Origin: Poseidonibacter lekithochrous
GTDB lineage: Bacteria; Campylobacterota; Campylobacteria; Campylobacterales; Arcobacteraceae
Direction of reading: 5' to 3'
Assembly: GCF_018861145.1 (NCBI RefSeq)
Contig: NZ_JAHKQT010000012.1
Span: forward strand, 1 to 44,461
DNA length: 44,461 nucleotides
Part shown: in pieces, positions 27,027-35,957 of the stretch
Numbering within the stretch: the stretch's first letter is position 1
Layout of the letters: every line of letters starts with the position of its first letter
Program-made: the position numbers and the translations under genes
The notes under the pieces: generated by a model
Databases searched by the model: none
Told to the model about the DNA's origin: nothing
The model's input: the letters and a program-made list of their open reading frames with translations, nothing else

Positions 27027-27482
27027 TTAAACTCTACAACTTCCTATTTTACTAATTGCATTAATTTTTTCAACTCTACCTTCATGTCTTCCACCTGCAA
27101 ATGATGAATCATTCCATGCATCTACAATAGCTTCAACCATTCCAAATCCTGAAACTCTCTCACCTAAACAGATAACATTTGCATCATTATGTTCTCTTGC
27201 CATTTTAGCTGAGTATTCATTATGACAAAGTGCAGCTCTTATTCCATCAAATTTATTTGCAGCCATACTCATTCCAATTCCTGAACCACAGATTAAAATA
27301 CCTTTGCTTCCATCTTCTTCTAGAACACTTTTACATACTTTAGAAGCATAATCAGGATAATCAACTCTATCTTTTGTATTTGGTCCTAAATCAATTACTT
27401 CATGACCTCTTTTTTCAAATAATTCTTTTACGTATGCTTTTATATCTATTCCTGCATGATCTGCGCCAATATAATATTTCAT
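27027..27482 (-). CDS. rpiB: Ribose-5-phosphate isomerase B
   Basis: The 151-residue protein is of normal length for RpiB. It shows the start YIGADHAGIDIK, the catalytic cysteine segment ILICGSGIGMSMAANKF and the R-A-A-L-C-H-N-E-Y element. It interconverts ribose 5-phosphate and ribulose 5-phosphate in the pentose phosphate pathway. It directly abuts lepB upstream (no spacer) and is followed by the 40-residue microprotein. Confidence 0.95.
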   Translation of the reverse strand: MKYYIGADHAGIDIKAYVKELFEKRGHEVIDLGPNTKDRVDYPDYASKVCKSVLEEDGSKGILICGSGIGMSMAANKFDGIRAALCHNEYSAKMAREHNDANVICLGERVSGFGMVEAIVDAWNDSSFAGGRHEGRVEKINAISKIGSCRV

Positions 27483-28265
27483 CTAATATATTCCTTTTTC
27501 ATGATCAAGTTTGATTTTTGTATCCATGTTTTCTTCAATAGTATCTACTTGTTTTAACACTCTATCCCATCTAATTTCTTTATCTTTATCCCAAGAAAAA
27601 TAGATAAGCCATGGAGTTCCAACTACATATTTATAAGGAACCGTTCCCCAAAATCTAGAATCATTTGAATGGTCTCTATTATCACCCATCATAAATGTTT
27701 CATCTTCAGGTACTAAAATAGGTATCATATTAAATAGTTCTTGTGGATTCAAGCCATTATTTACAACTGTTGGATCATTATGAATTCCAGGATGGTCTTT
27801 TTTATATGGATTTACAACCCATAATTTATCTCCAATTTCAATAATACTATCTTTATCAAAATTAGCTTTAACATATTCATTTCCTTCTTTTGGATGAAGT
27901 AATAAATTTTTATCTTTTAATGCAACAATATCACCACCCGTCGCTACTGCTCTTTTTACATAGTGAATAGTTTCATTTTTTGGATATCTAAAAACTACTA
28001 TTTCTCCACGTTTAGGTCTTGGACCTTCGATTAAGTGTCCATTGTCATTAAAATCTGGAAGCATTTTTACTTCTAACCATGGAATTCTAGGAACTGGTAA
28101 TCCATAAGAGAATTTTTTAACAAAAAGCATATCCCCAATTAAAAGAGTATTTTTCATACTTCCACTTGGAATTACAAAGGCTTGAGCAATAAATGACATA
28201 ATAACAAGAACTATTACAATAGTTCCAGTCCATGACGAGGACCAGTTATAAAATTTTTTAAACAT
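27483..28265 (-). CDS. lepB: Signal peptidase I
   Basis: The 260-residue protein has an N-terminal membrane anchor (about 14-31), the nucleophile S36 in the P-S-G-S-M box and the general-base lysine K104 in YVKRAVATGGD. The conserved box E, FMMGDNRDHSNDSRFWG, is also present. It cuts signal peptides on the outer face of the inner membrane. Its stop abuts rpiB, and its start overlaps the folD stop by one base. Confidence 0.96.
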   Translation of the reverse strand: MFKKFYNWSSSWTGTIVIVLVIMSFIAQAFVIPSGSMKNTLLIGDMLFVKKFSYGLPVPRIPWLEVKMLPDFNDNGHLIEGPRPKRGEIVVFRYPKNETIHYVKRAVATGGDIVALKDKNLLLHPKEGNEYVKANFDKDSIIEIGDKLWVVNPYKKDHPGIHNDPTVVNNGLNPQELFNMIPILVPEDETFMMGDNRDHSNDSRFWGTVPYKYVVGTPWLIYFSWDKDKEIRWDRVLKQVDTIEENMDTKIKLDHEKGIY

Positions 28266-29125
28266 TATTTACTTTCTCTAGTTTTTCTCAAATTTGCAGC
28301 TTTAACTGTATTTTTAAGAAGCATTGCAATTGTCATAGGTCCAACTCCACCTGGAACTGGTGTAATAAACGAAGATTTAGTTTTACAATCTTCAAAATCT
28401 GCATCACCTGTTAATTTTCCAGTATCAAGTCTATTTATTCCTACATCAATAACTATAGCACCTTCTTTAATCATATCACCTTTTAAAAGATGAGGAACAC
28501 CAACCGCGATTACTACAATATCAGCAGCCAAAGTATGTGCTTTTAAATCTTTCGTTCTTGAGTTACACACAGTTACAGTTGCTTTTGCATTAATTAAAAG
28601 TGAAGCCATTGGTTTTCCTACAATATCAGAACTTCCAATTATACATACATTTTTTCCAACTACATCAATACTATATTCTTCAAACATTCTCATTACACCA
28701 AAAGGAGTTGCTGGTAAAAATGTATCAAGGTCTGAAACCATTCTTCCTACATTGTAAGGATGGAAACCATCTACATCTTTTAATGGATCTATTGCTTCAA
28801 GTACAGTTGTTGTATCAATATGTTTAGGTAATGGTAATTGAACTAAAATACCATCTAATGATGGATTTTCATTCATTCTTTTAATAGTTTCAAGAAGTTC
28901 TTCTTGAGTAATACTATCTGGCATTTCATGTACTACTGAATAAATGCCTGCATTTTTACACGATTTTGCTTTACTTGCTACATATGTTGCACTTGCTGCA
29001 TCACTTCCAACTAAAATAACAGCTAAACCAGGAGTTACATGCTTTTGTTTTATAAGTTCTTCAACTTCAACTTTTACTTCGTCTTTAATTTTATTAGATA
29101 ATGCTTTTCCATCTAGTATTGTCAT
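28265..29125 (-). CDS. folD: Methylene-tetrahydrofolate dehydrogenase/cyclohydrolase
   Basis: The 286-residue protein is a typical FolD. YVASKAKSCKNAGI carries the catalytic lysine, DGILVQLPLPKHI is the signature, GSSDIVGKP forms the NADP-binding turn and the end holds PVPGGVGPMT. It links one-carbon units of tetrahydrofolate between oxidation states. It is the first gene of the minus-strand operon, divergent from rplY. Confidence 0.96.
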   Translation of the reverse strand: MTILDGKALSNKIKDEVKVEVEELIKQKHVTPGLAVILVGSDAASATYVASKAKSCKNAGIYSVVHEMPDSITQEELLETIKRMNENPSLDGILVQLPLPKHIDTTTVLEAIDPLKDVDGFHPYNVGRMVSDLDTFLPATPFGVMRMFEEYSIDVVGKNVCIIGSSDIVGKPMASLLINAKATVTVCNSRTKDLKAHTLAADIVVIAVGVPHLLKGDMIKEGAIVIDVGINRLDTGKLTGDADFEDCKTKSSFITPVPGGVGPMTIAMLLKNTVKAANLRKTRESK

Positions 29126-29164
29126 GGGATTTGAACCTTCTATTAATATGTTTTATATGTAGAG

Positions 29165-29170
29165 ATAATA
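29165..29170 (-). promoter_or_regulatory. Candidate -10 box for the folD operon
   Basis: TATTAT on the minus strand, with a TTTTTGTAAA stretch upstream, lies about 40 bp before the folD ATG. It is the best -10-like site in the 158 bp gap that folD shares with rplY, but the match is only moderate. Confidence 0.33.
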
Positions 29171-29243
29171 TCTAAATTACATTTACAAAAAGTTAAATTA
29201 CAAATATCTTTAAGTATTAATATAAAATTTAGTAAAACTTAAA

Positions 29244-29249
29244 TATAAT
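29244..29249 (+). promoter_or_regulatory. Promoter -10 box for rplY-pth
   Basis: A perfect TATAAT followed by TGCGCCC, in an A/T-rich periodic upstream stretch without a clear -35, fits the Campylobacterota sigma-70 pattern. The start would be near 29256. AAAGGATC serves as the ribosome site before the ATG at 29284. Confidence 0.65.
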
Positions 29250-29283
29250 TGCGCCCTAAAATAAAAATACAAAAGGATCGTTT

Positions 29284-29820
29284 ATGTTAGAGGGTATCGT
29301 TAGAGATAGTATGACAAAACAAGCAACTAAAACTTTAAGAAGAGATGGATATATTATTGCAAATATCTATGGAAAAGGTTTAGAAAATGTTTCAACTGCA
29401 TTTAAAAACAATGAGTTTATCAAGTTTTTAAGAAATAAAGAAACAATCGCATTTGATGTAACTGTTGCAGGAACAGTTTATAAAGTAGTAGTACAAGAGT
29501 ACCAAAAATGTCCATTAACTTCAACTTTATTACACGTTGATTTAATGGTTGCACAACCAGGAGTAAGAGCATCTTACAAAATTCCTGTTGTTACTACAGG
29601 TTTAGCAGTTGGGATTAAAAACAAAGGTCTTTTAATGATTCACACTAAAAGAGTTCCAGTTAAATGTACAATTGAAGATTTACCAGAAAACATTACAATT
29701 GATGTAACTGATTTAGATGTTGGAAACAATGTTTTAGTTAGAGACTTAACTTTAGGTGATTCAGTTGAATGTTTCTTAGACCCAAGAGTTCCAGTTGTTG
29801 GTATTATTAAAGCTAAGTAA
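29284..29820 (+). CDS. rplY: 50S ribosomal protein L25 (Ctc family)
   Basis: The 178-residue protein has the L25 5S-rRNA-binding domain at the N-terminus ([12 protein letters not shown]) and the C-terminal Ctc beta domain ending PVVGII. This is the two-domain form usual in Campylobacterota. It binds 5S rRNA in the central protuberance. pth follows 12 bp downstream, an arrangement conserved in many bacteria. Confidence 0.95.
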   Translation: MLEGIVRDSMTKQATKTLRRDGYIIANIYGKGLENVSTAFKNNEFIKFLRNKETIAFDVTVAGTVYKVVVQEYQKCPLTSTLLHVDLMVAQPGVRASYKIPVVTTGLAVGIKNKGLLMIHTKRVPVKCTIEDLPENITIDVTDLDVGNNVLVRDLTLGDSVECFLDPRVPVVGIIKAK

Positions 29821-29832
29821 TTTAACTTTATA

Positions 29833-30384
29833 ATGCATTTAATAATTGGTCTTGGAAATATTGGTGAAAAATACCAACTAACAAGACATAATGTAGGATT
29901 TATGGTTATCGATGAGATGACCAAAAATCTTACAACTTCAAGTATAAATAAATCAAACTTTCAATCTACACTTTTAAAATCAGGTTATAACTTATTTTCT
30001 AAACCTACTACATATATGAATAATTCAGGTGAGGCTGTGGGCTCTATTATGGATTATTATAAAATACCTCTTGAAGATATTATTGTTATACATGATGATT
30101 TAGATTTACCATTTGGTACAGTTAAGTACAAAATAGGTGGAGGTCATGGTGGACATAATGGATTAAGATCTATTGATGCACATTGCGGAAAAGATTATAT
30201 TCGTGTACGAATTGGAATTGGAAAACCTCAAAATAAAACTGATGTTGCAAATTATGTATTAAGCAACTTTTCAAAAGAAGAATTGAATAAACTACAAGAT
30301 ATAATAACTCATACTATTAAAGCAATCACTGCGCTTAAAACTGAAGAGATTGATCAGGTAAAATCCAAATTTACATTGAAGTAA
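29833..30384 (+). CDS. pth: Peptidyl-tRNA hydrolase
   Basis: The 183-residue protein starts with the family pattern LIIGLGNIGEKYQLTRHNVGF, whose histidine is catalytic. KPTTYMNNSGEAV, HDDLDLPFG and GHNGLRSI also match. It frees tRNA from stalled peptidyl-tRNA in the cytoplasm. It lies between rplY and a permease gene in one transcript. Confidence 0.97.
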   Translation: MHLIIGLGNIGEKYQLTRHNVGFMVIDEMTKNLTTSSINKSNFQSTLLKSGYNLFSKPTTYMNNSGEAVGSIMDYYKIPLEDIIVIHDDLDLPFGTVKYKIGGGHGGHNGLRSIDAHCGKDYIRVRIGIGKPQNKTDVANYVLSNFSKEELNKLQDIITHTIKAITALKTEEIDQVKSKFTLK

Positions 30385-30385
30385 A

Positions 30386-31453
30386 ATGAGCATATTAACA
30401 CAATATATTTTAAAAAAATATTTACTAAATTTTGTCATTGTTCTAATTTCTTTAGAACTATTTTTTGTAGGAATAGATTTTTTACAAAACTTTAAAAAGT
30501 TACCAGATTCTGCTAACTTACAACTTTTATATTTACTATATAATGGATTCTTTACATTAACATTAGCATTACCTTTGTCTATTGTTTTTGGCTGGATAGT
30601 TACACTAGTAATATTTATTAAAAACAATGAATTAGTTGCTTTTAATGCACTTGGAAGTAGAAGTAAAGATATTTATGCACCAGTTGTTAAAATATCAATA
30701 TTTTTAATTACTTTATTAATTTTATTACAAATTACTCCTTTGGCTTATTCCTATGAGCAAAAAAGAAAAATTTTGCATAATGAATATTTTACAAGTACAA
30801 AAGCAGATATTTTTTTAAAATATAATGATAACTATGTATATTTCAAAAAACTTTTACCTTTAGAACAAAAGGCTGAAGATATACATATTTATAAGGTTGA
30901 AAATAGAGATATTGTTCAATCAATTGTTGCAAAAAATGCATATTTTCAAAATAATAAATGGTATATTGTAGATGCTAAAATAATGAATAAACCATCCAAT
31001 ATGGATGGAGAAACTGCAAAACTTGAGATTAGATATGAAAAGTTTTTGAATACATTAGAAGGGTTTAAACCTAAAATTCTTGATAATGTTTATGAATCTA
31101 AATCAAACTTCTCAGTTCTTGATGCCGTTTCTGCATTGATATTATTATCAAACCAAGATATAAATACAGATAAAATTAGAGGAGCTTTATACAATCAAAT
31201 AATAGTTTCATTCTTTGTAATTCCCATACTATTACTTGTATTTGCATATGCATCATTAAATAGTAGATTTTTTAATGTTGGAAAGTTTACCTCATTTTCA
31301 ATCTTTGGAACACTAATTGTTTGGGGCGTATTTTTTATGCTTTTTAAGTTTACAAGCGGTGGAATAGTTATACCAGAAATTTCAATTTTATTGCCATTTA
31401 TTCTATGGATAATTGGTTCTTTAATATTTTATAAAAAGAAAATAGATTCTTAA
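30386..31453 (+). CDS. LptF/LptG (YjgP/YjgQ)-family permease
   Basis: The 355-residue protein has two groups of membrane segments, about 12-34, 50-80 and 97-118, then three near 265-350, separated by a long periplasmic domain of about 140 residues. This is the LptF/LptG pattern of the lipopolysaccharide export transporter. Which of the two subunits it is cannot be told from sequence alone. It begins one base after the pth stop, an order also known in Campylobacter. Confidence 0.87.
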   Translation: MSILTQYILKKYLLNFVIVLISLELFFVGIDFLQNFKKLPDSANLQLLYLLYNGFFTLTLALPLSIVFGWIVTLVIFIKNNELVAFNALGSRSKDIYAPVVKISIFLITLLILLQITPLAYSYEQKRKILHNEYFTSTKADIFLKYNDNYVYFKKLLPLEQKAEDIHIYKVENRDIVQSIVAKNAYFQNNKWYIVDAKIMNKPSNMDGETAKLEIRYEKFLNTLEGFKPKILDNVYESKSNFSVLDAVSALILLSNQDINTDKIRGALYNQIIVSFFVIPILLLVFAYASLNSRFFNVGKFTSFSIFGTLIVWGVFFMLFKFTSGGIVIPEISILLPFILWIIGSLIFYKKKIDS

Positions 31454-31465
31454 AAAAGGTTGATT

Positions 31466-31912
31466 GTGAAATCTCATACAAAAGCATATGGCGTTGTTCC
31501 TTACTTAGTTAGTAAAAATGATATAAAAGTATTATTATGTAAATCAGTTTTAAGTAAAAATAAATGGGGTTGCTTAAAGGGCATGAAAGAAAAAGATGAA
31601 AATCCATTTCAATGTGCTCAGCGAGAACTATTTGAAGAGAGTAGTATTAAAGTTGAAATAGGCCTTTTTGAAGACTATTTTGAGCAAGTAAACCTAGAAA
31701 AAGATATTGCTGTTTGGTTGGTAAATGCTTCAAATATTGAAGGTTTAGATGAGATGTTTTTTGAAGAAAAATTAAAAAGTAATTATCTCTCTTGGGAAAA
31801 TTCAAAAGTTAAGTTTTTTTCTTTAGATAAGTTACCAACTATAAGAAAAAAACAAATAAATTTAATAAATGATATTAAAACCTTTTTAGAAAATAATAAA
31901 CTGTCTTTTTAG
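31466..31912 (+). CDS. NUDIX hydrolase
   Basis: The Nudix box G-x5-E-x7-R-E-L-F-E-E-x-x-I is complete (GMKEKDEN..QRELFEESSI), with serine in place of the usual glycine after E-E-x. The frame is open from a TTG at 31460, but AAGG at 31456-31459 fits the GTG at 31466 much better, giving 148 residues. Substrate unknown; such enzymes cut nucleoside diphosphates linked to other groups. It overlaps the convergent amidase gene by 4 bp, so there is no room for a separate terminator between them. Confidence 0.85.
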   Translation: MKSHTKAYGVVPYLVSKNDIKVLLCKSVLSKNKWGCLKGMKEKDENPFQCAQRELFEESSIKVEIGLFEDYFEQVNLEKDIAVWLVNASNIEGLDEMFFEEKLKSNYLSWENSKVKFFSLDKLPTIRKKQINLINDIKTFLENNKLSF

Positions 31913-33636
31913 TCAAATCTTGCTTTCATTTGAAAGTATGTATCAATTCCATTAGCCATACCTTGTGCTAATAGTTTTTGATAAGAACTGCTGTATAAAC
32001 GCTTACTTTCAATAGGATGTGAGATGTAACCCACTTCTACAAGAATTGAAGCTTGTGGAGCATCTAGAAGTACCCAAAATGGTCCTGGTCTTGAACCTTT
32101 ATCATTTACCTTATATTTTTTACCTACAGATGCTAGCATCTCTCTTTGAACGTCTATTGATAAAAGTCTTGAATGTGTAATTTTTGGTGCATTTAATGAT
32201 GAAAGAAAAGCCTGAGTACTTGAGTTACTCATTTTTCTTATATCAGATTTATTTTCTTTTGCTGCAACTCTTTTAGCCCTTTCTGTTTTTGCTGGACTTA
32301 AATAATATGTTTCAATACCACTTACCTTTGCTGCATTCTTTTTTGCTACAGAGTTTGCGTGAATTGAAATAAATACATCTGCATTTTTCTTTAAGGCTAA
32401 GTCAGTTCTTTTACCAACTTTTATAAAAGTATCTTTATTTCGAGTAAGATAAACTTTATGACCTCTTTGTTTTAAAATATTATATAAATATTTTGCAATT
32501 TTTAGTGTTACTACTTTTTCATATCTTTTATTTGGTCCTACAGCACCTGGATCATGCGCCCCATGTCCTGGATCAATTACAATAGTTTTGCTATGAAAAT
32601 TTGGGTAAGGTTGAGTATTATTTATTTTTTGAGAATTAGTAATACCAGAAATTTTTATTGTTAATTTTCTTTTATTTAAAATATAATATACTTTTAAATC
32701 TTTTTTATTAGAGATTCTAATTCTTGTTGTTTTACTATTTTTATCTGAAACAATAATTCTATTTATTCCATCTATACTTAGTTTTATCGGTTTTGTATAT
32801 TTAAATTTTCCAGTTAAATCAAAAACATCTTCATAGTTACCATTGTTTTTATACGCAACATATGACAAATCTTTTTTTGAAAAGTTTTTATTAAACTCTA
32901 TTTCAATTGAATTATCTTTTGTATTTATTGATCTGATTTCATTTTTTGTATCTATATAATTATTAGATAGAGTTTCTTTTGTAGTAGTTTTAGGTTTTAC
33001 AACTTTTTTTACTTCTTTTATTGTTTTAGTGGCCTTTGTTGCATTTAAATCACGTATATTTATAATAAGTTGTTTATCTTTGATTGTATAGTATGTCTTT
33101 AGATTCTTTTCATTTGCTAGTACAATTCTTAATGTTTTTGCTTTAAATTGACCTATAGTGATTTTTTTTATATTATTAATTTTAAGTACAGTTGGTTGTG
33201 CATCTTTAAAATTACCATTAATATCAAAAACATCTTTATATATATTTCCTTGATGAAGTTCAAAAAATTTAACATAATCTTTTGATATCTTATTATTAAA
33301 ATTTACAATTATTGAATCATTTTTAGTATAAACGGAATTTATTGAATAATTAGAATTATTTGATACTTTTGGTATAGATTGTTTTGTAGTTTTGTTTTCT
33401 CTTTTAAGTAAAATTTCTAATTTTTTTTCATCTGGAGTAGTGTTTTTTTTAAGTTTTTTACCTAAAACAATAATTTTTTCAAGCTGATTAATTTTTTCTT
33501 GAGAGTCTTTTCTTAAAACTGCTTTTAAGTAGCTCATTTTGGCCGAACGATATTCTTCTTTTAAATCAGCAGCACAAAGCGCTGAGATTGAAAAGCTAAT
33601 ATATAGAAGAATTAGAATAAAAAATTTATTAAAAAT
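31909..33636 (-). CDS. amiA: N-acetylmuramoyl-L-alanine amidase, exported, probable ATT start
   Basis: From the first ATG (33537) the protein has no export signal. The same frame is open upstream and encodes a clear signal peptide (FNKFFILILLYISFSISALCA-A). No ATG, GTG or TTG occurs there. An AAGGAG at 33644-33649 is followed after 7 nt by ATT (33634-33636), the best start, giving 575 residues; ATA at 33640-33642 is the alternative. Two AMIN-like beta domains linked by a Lys/Thr-rich stretch precede an Amidase_3 zinc domain with DPGHGAHDPGAVG, a metal glutamate in KRYEKV, SIHANS and the catalytic glutamate in ILVEVGYISH. It cuts septal peptidoglycan in the periplasm. The ATT codon lies 2 nt past the stop of the preceding gene. 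Confidence 0.88.
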   Translation of the reverse strand: MFNKFFILILLYISFSISALCAADLKEEYRSAKMSYLKAVLRKDSQEKINQLEKIIVLGKKLKKNTTPDEKKLEILLKRENKTTKQSIPKVSNNSNYSINSVYTKNDSIIVNFNNKISKDYVKFFELHQGNIYKDVFDINGNFKDAQPTVLKINNIKKITIGQFKAKTLRIVLANEKNLKTYYTIKDKQLIINIRDLNATKATKTIKEVKKVVKPKTTTKETLSNNYIDTKNEIRSINTKDNSIEIEFNKNFSKKDLSYVAYKNNGNYEDVFDLTGKFKYTKPIKLSIDGINRIIVSDKNSKTTRIRISNKKDLKVYYILNKRKLTIKISGITNSQKINNTQPYPNFHSKTIVIDPGHGAHDPGAVGPNKRYEKVVTLKIAKYLYNILKQRGHKVYLTRNKDTFIKVGKRTDLALKKNADVFISIHANSVAKKNAAKVSGIETYYLSPAKTERAKRVAAKENKSDIRKMSNSSTQAFLSSLNAPKITHSRLLSIDVQREMLASVGKKYKVNDKGSRPGPFWVLLDAPQASILVEVGYISHPIESKRLYSSSYQKLLAQGMANGIDTYFQMKARFD

Positions 33637-33638
33637 TT

Positions 33639-34721
33639 TTATTCTCCTTGCGTTAATTTTTCGATTAATTCTTTTACTGAAATAATTTTATTTATTCTAT
33701 ATCCATTTGCGCCAGTAAAAAACAGTCCGGTTTCTTCATCGCCATTATAAGCAGCGCCTAATCTATCTGCAATACAATATCCTACTGCTTTTGCTTCAAC
33801 ACCTCTATTACAAGGAGCTACACAGTTAGAAATACATTGTACTTTTGGTGCTGTATTATTTTCCATAGAGAATTGTAAATTAGTTTTCACAGATCTAGCT
33901 GGTAATCCAACAGGAGATTTCCCTAATTTAATATCTTCTTCTTTTGCATTTAATAATACATTTTTTAAATTTGGATGGGCATCACATTCGTATGTTGCAA
34001 TAAATCTTGTAGCCATTTGTACACCAGTACAACCCATAGCAAGATATTTATCAATATCATTTTTATCCCATACTCCACCAGCTGCAATAATAGGAATATT
34101 CTCTCCCCAGTTTCTTGATTCTTCAATAACAGGGCCAACTATATTTTCTAGTTGGAATTCTTCCTTAAAGCAATCTTCGTATTTAAAACCTTGATGACCA
34201 CCACTTAATGGACCTTCAACAATAATTGCATCAGGAACTCTATTATATTTTTTCCATTTCTTACAAATTAATTTTAATGCTCTTGCACTTGAAACAATAG
34301 GAACTAGTGCAACATCTGGATACTCTTGCGTAAATTCTGGCATATTTGTAGGAAGTCCTGCTCCTGTAATAATAATATTAATTCCAGCTTCACAAGCATC
34401 TTTTACCATTCTTCCATAATCATTACATGCATGTAAAATATTACAAGCTAATGGAGCATCTCCACAAATCTTTCTTGCATTTGCAACAATTTCAAAGAAT
34501 GATTCTCTTGAGTAAAAGTTTAAAGCATCTTTTGGTTTATCTTTTCTCATTACAACGTGAACATCTTCACTTTTATTTCTGTAATAACCTGTACCAACTG
34601 AAGAGATAACACCAAGGCCACCTTCTTTAGATACATTTCCAGCTAATTGATCCCAACTTATTCCTACACCCATTCCACCTTGGATTATAGGGTGTTTTAT
34701 TTCATATTTACCTATTTTCAA
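33639..34721 (-). CDS. NMO/FabK-type flavin oxidoreductase (nitronate monooxygenase family)
   Basis: The 360-residue protein starts with the TIM-barrel pattern PIIQGGMGVGISW, has the FMN-phosphate motif IPIIAAGGVWDKNDI and the active-site segment SGGHQGF. A cysteine cluster near the C-terminus (C-x3-C-x3-C, later another C) is not part of the core barrel. Families with this fold include nitronate monooxygenase and the enoyl reductase FabK, and the sequence does not tell which. It lies in the conserved pyrH-rpoZ-spoT-tyrS-amidase block, 10 bp downstream of tyrS. Confidence 0.82.
   Translation of the reverse strand: MKIGKYEIKHPIIQGGMGVGISWDQLAGNVSKEGGLGVISSVGTGYYRNKSEDVHVVMRKDKPKDALNFYSRESFFEIVANARKICGDAPLACNILHACNDYGRMVKDACEAGINIIITGAGLPTNMPEFTQEYPDVALVPIVSSARALKLICKKWKKYNRVPDAIIVEGPLSGGHQGFKYEDCFKEEFQLENIVGPVIEESRNWGENIPIIAAGGVWDKNDIDKYLAMGCTGVQMATRFIATYECDAHPNLKNVLLNAKEEDIKLGKSPVGLPARSVKTNLQFSMENNTAPKVQCISNCVAPCNRGVEAKAVGYCIADRLGAAYNGDEETGLFFTGANGYRINKIISVKELIEKLTQGE
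33644..33649 (-). promoter_or_regulatory. Shine-Dalgarno that decides the amidase start
   Basis: AAGGAG on the minus strand lies 7 nt before ATT 33636 and inside the last codons of the upstream flavoprotein gene. It is the strongest ribosome site in the area and is more than 100 nt from the first ATG of the amidase frame, so it supports initiation at the non-canonical codon. Confidence 0.7.
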
Positions 34722-34731
34722 AATTAGCCCT

Positions 34732-35937
34732 TTATTTTATAATTATCTTAGCGAAATTCTTTTTACCTTTTTGTAAAATATACTCACCGATTTGTAAATT
34801 TAATTTCTCATCTACAACTTTTTCTTGATTTATTTTAACTGCACCTGCTTTTACATCTCTTCTAGCTTGAGATGTAGAATTTACAAGTTTTGCATCAACT
34901 AGTGCTTGACAAATCCAAATTTCACCTTCAAAAAGGTACTCATCTATATCTGTAGGGATATCTTTTTTAGCAAAAACTTTTTTAAATTCGGCCTTTGCTT
35001 CTTCACCCATTCCAGCTCCATGAAATCTATCAACAATTTCCATTGCTAAAGAATCTTTAACATCTTTTGGATGTAAAGTTTTATTCTCAACTGCTATTTT
35101 TAATTCTTCTATTTCTTTTAATGACTTTGAAGATAAAAGTTCAAAATATCTCCACATTAACTCATCTGAGATTGAAAGTATTTTTCCGAACATATCAAAA
35201 GCTTCATCAGTAACACCAATATAGTTACCTAATGATTTAGACATTTTTTGAATACCATCTAAACCTTCTAATATTGGCATCATTAACACAGCTTGTTGTT
35301 TTTGATTATATGCTTTTTGCAAAGTTCGTCCCATAAGAAGATTAAACTTCTGATCTGTTCCACCTAACTCAATATCTGTTTTCATAGCAACAGAATCATA
35401 ACCTTGAAGTAATGGATATATAAACTCACTTACTGCAATTGGCGTATTTGATTCATATCTTTTTGAAAAATCATCTCTTTCAATCATTCTAGCAACAGTT
35501 AAATTTGATGCTAATGAAATTAATCCACCTGTTCCTAATTCTTTTAACCATTTAGAATTAAACATAACTTCTGTCTTTGATTCATCTAAAATTTTAAATA
35601 CTTGTTCTTTATAACTTTGTGCATTATCTAAAACGTTTTGTTCACTTAAAACTTTTCTTGTTTCACTTTTCCCTGTAGGATCTCCAATTGTTGCTGTAAA
35701 ATCTCCAATTAAAAATTGAACAATTCCTCCGAATTTTTGAAATAGAGCTAGTTTTTGTATTAAAACTGTATGTCCTAAATGCAAATCTGGAGCAGTTGGA
35801 TCAAATCCTGCTTTAACATAGAAGTTTTCACCTGTTTGATAATATCTAGTAATCAATTTTTCAATTGCCTCGATGTCAATTATTTCAGATGTACCTCTTT
35901 GAATTTCTTGTAATGCTTCTTGAACTTTATTTTCCAT
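34732..35937 (-). CDS. tyrS: Tyrosyl-tRNA synthetase
   Basis: The 401-residue protein has the class I signatures HLGHT (residues 53-57) and KMSKS, and a C-terminal S4-like RNA-binding domain ([15 protein letters not shown]). It charges tRNA-Tyr. It follows spoT after 20 bp. Confidence 0.97.
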   Translation of the reverse strand: MENKVQEALQEIQRGTSEIIDIEAIEKLITRYYQTGENFYVKAGFDPTAPDLHLGHTVLIQKLALFQKFGGIVQFLIGDFTATIGDPTGKSETRKVLSEQNVLDNAQSYKEQVFKILDESKTEVMFNSKWLKELGTGGLISLASNLTVARMIERDDFSKRYESNTPIAVSEFIYPLLQGYDSVAMKTDIELGGTDQKFNLLMGRTLQKAYNQKQQAVLMMPILEGLDGIQKMSKSLGNYIGVTDEAFDMFGKILSISDELMWRYFELLSSKSLKEIEELKIAVENKTLHPKDVKDSLAMEIVDRFHGAGMGEEAKAEFKKVFAKKDIPTDIDEYLFEGEIWICQALVDAKLVNSTSQARRDVKAGAVKINQEKVVDEKLNLQIGEYILQKGKKNFAKIIIK

Positions 35938-35957
35938 TAATTATTATAACCTTTATA

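Noticed and set aside
31460-31462. TTG at 31460 as the NUDIX start
   Set aside because: The AAGG directly touches it, leaving no spacer; the GTG at 31466 is well spaced.
33535-33537. ATG at 33537 as the amidase start
   Set aside because: It lacks a ribosome site and would remove an in-frame signal peptide that the enzyme needs to reach the periplasm.
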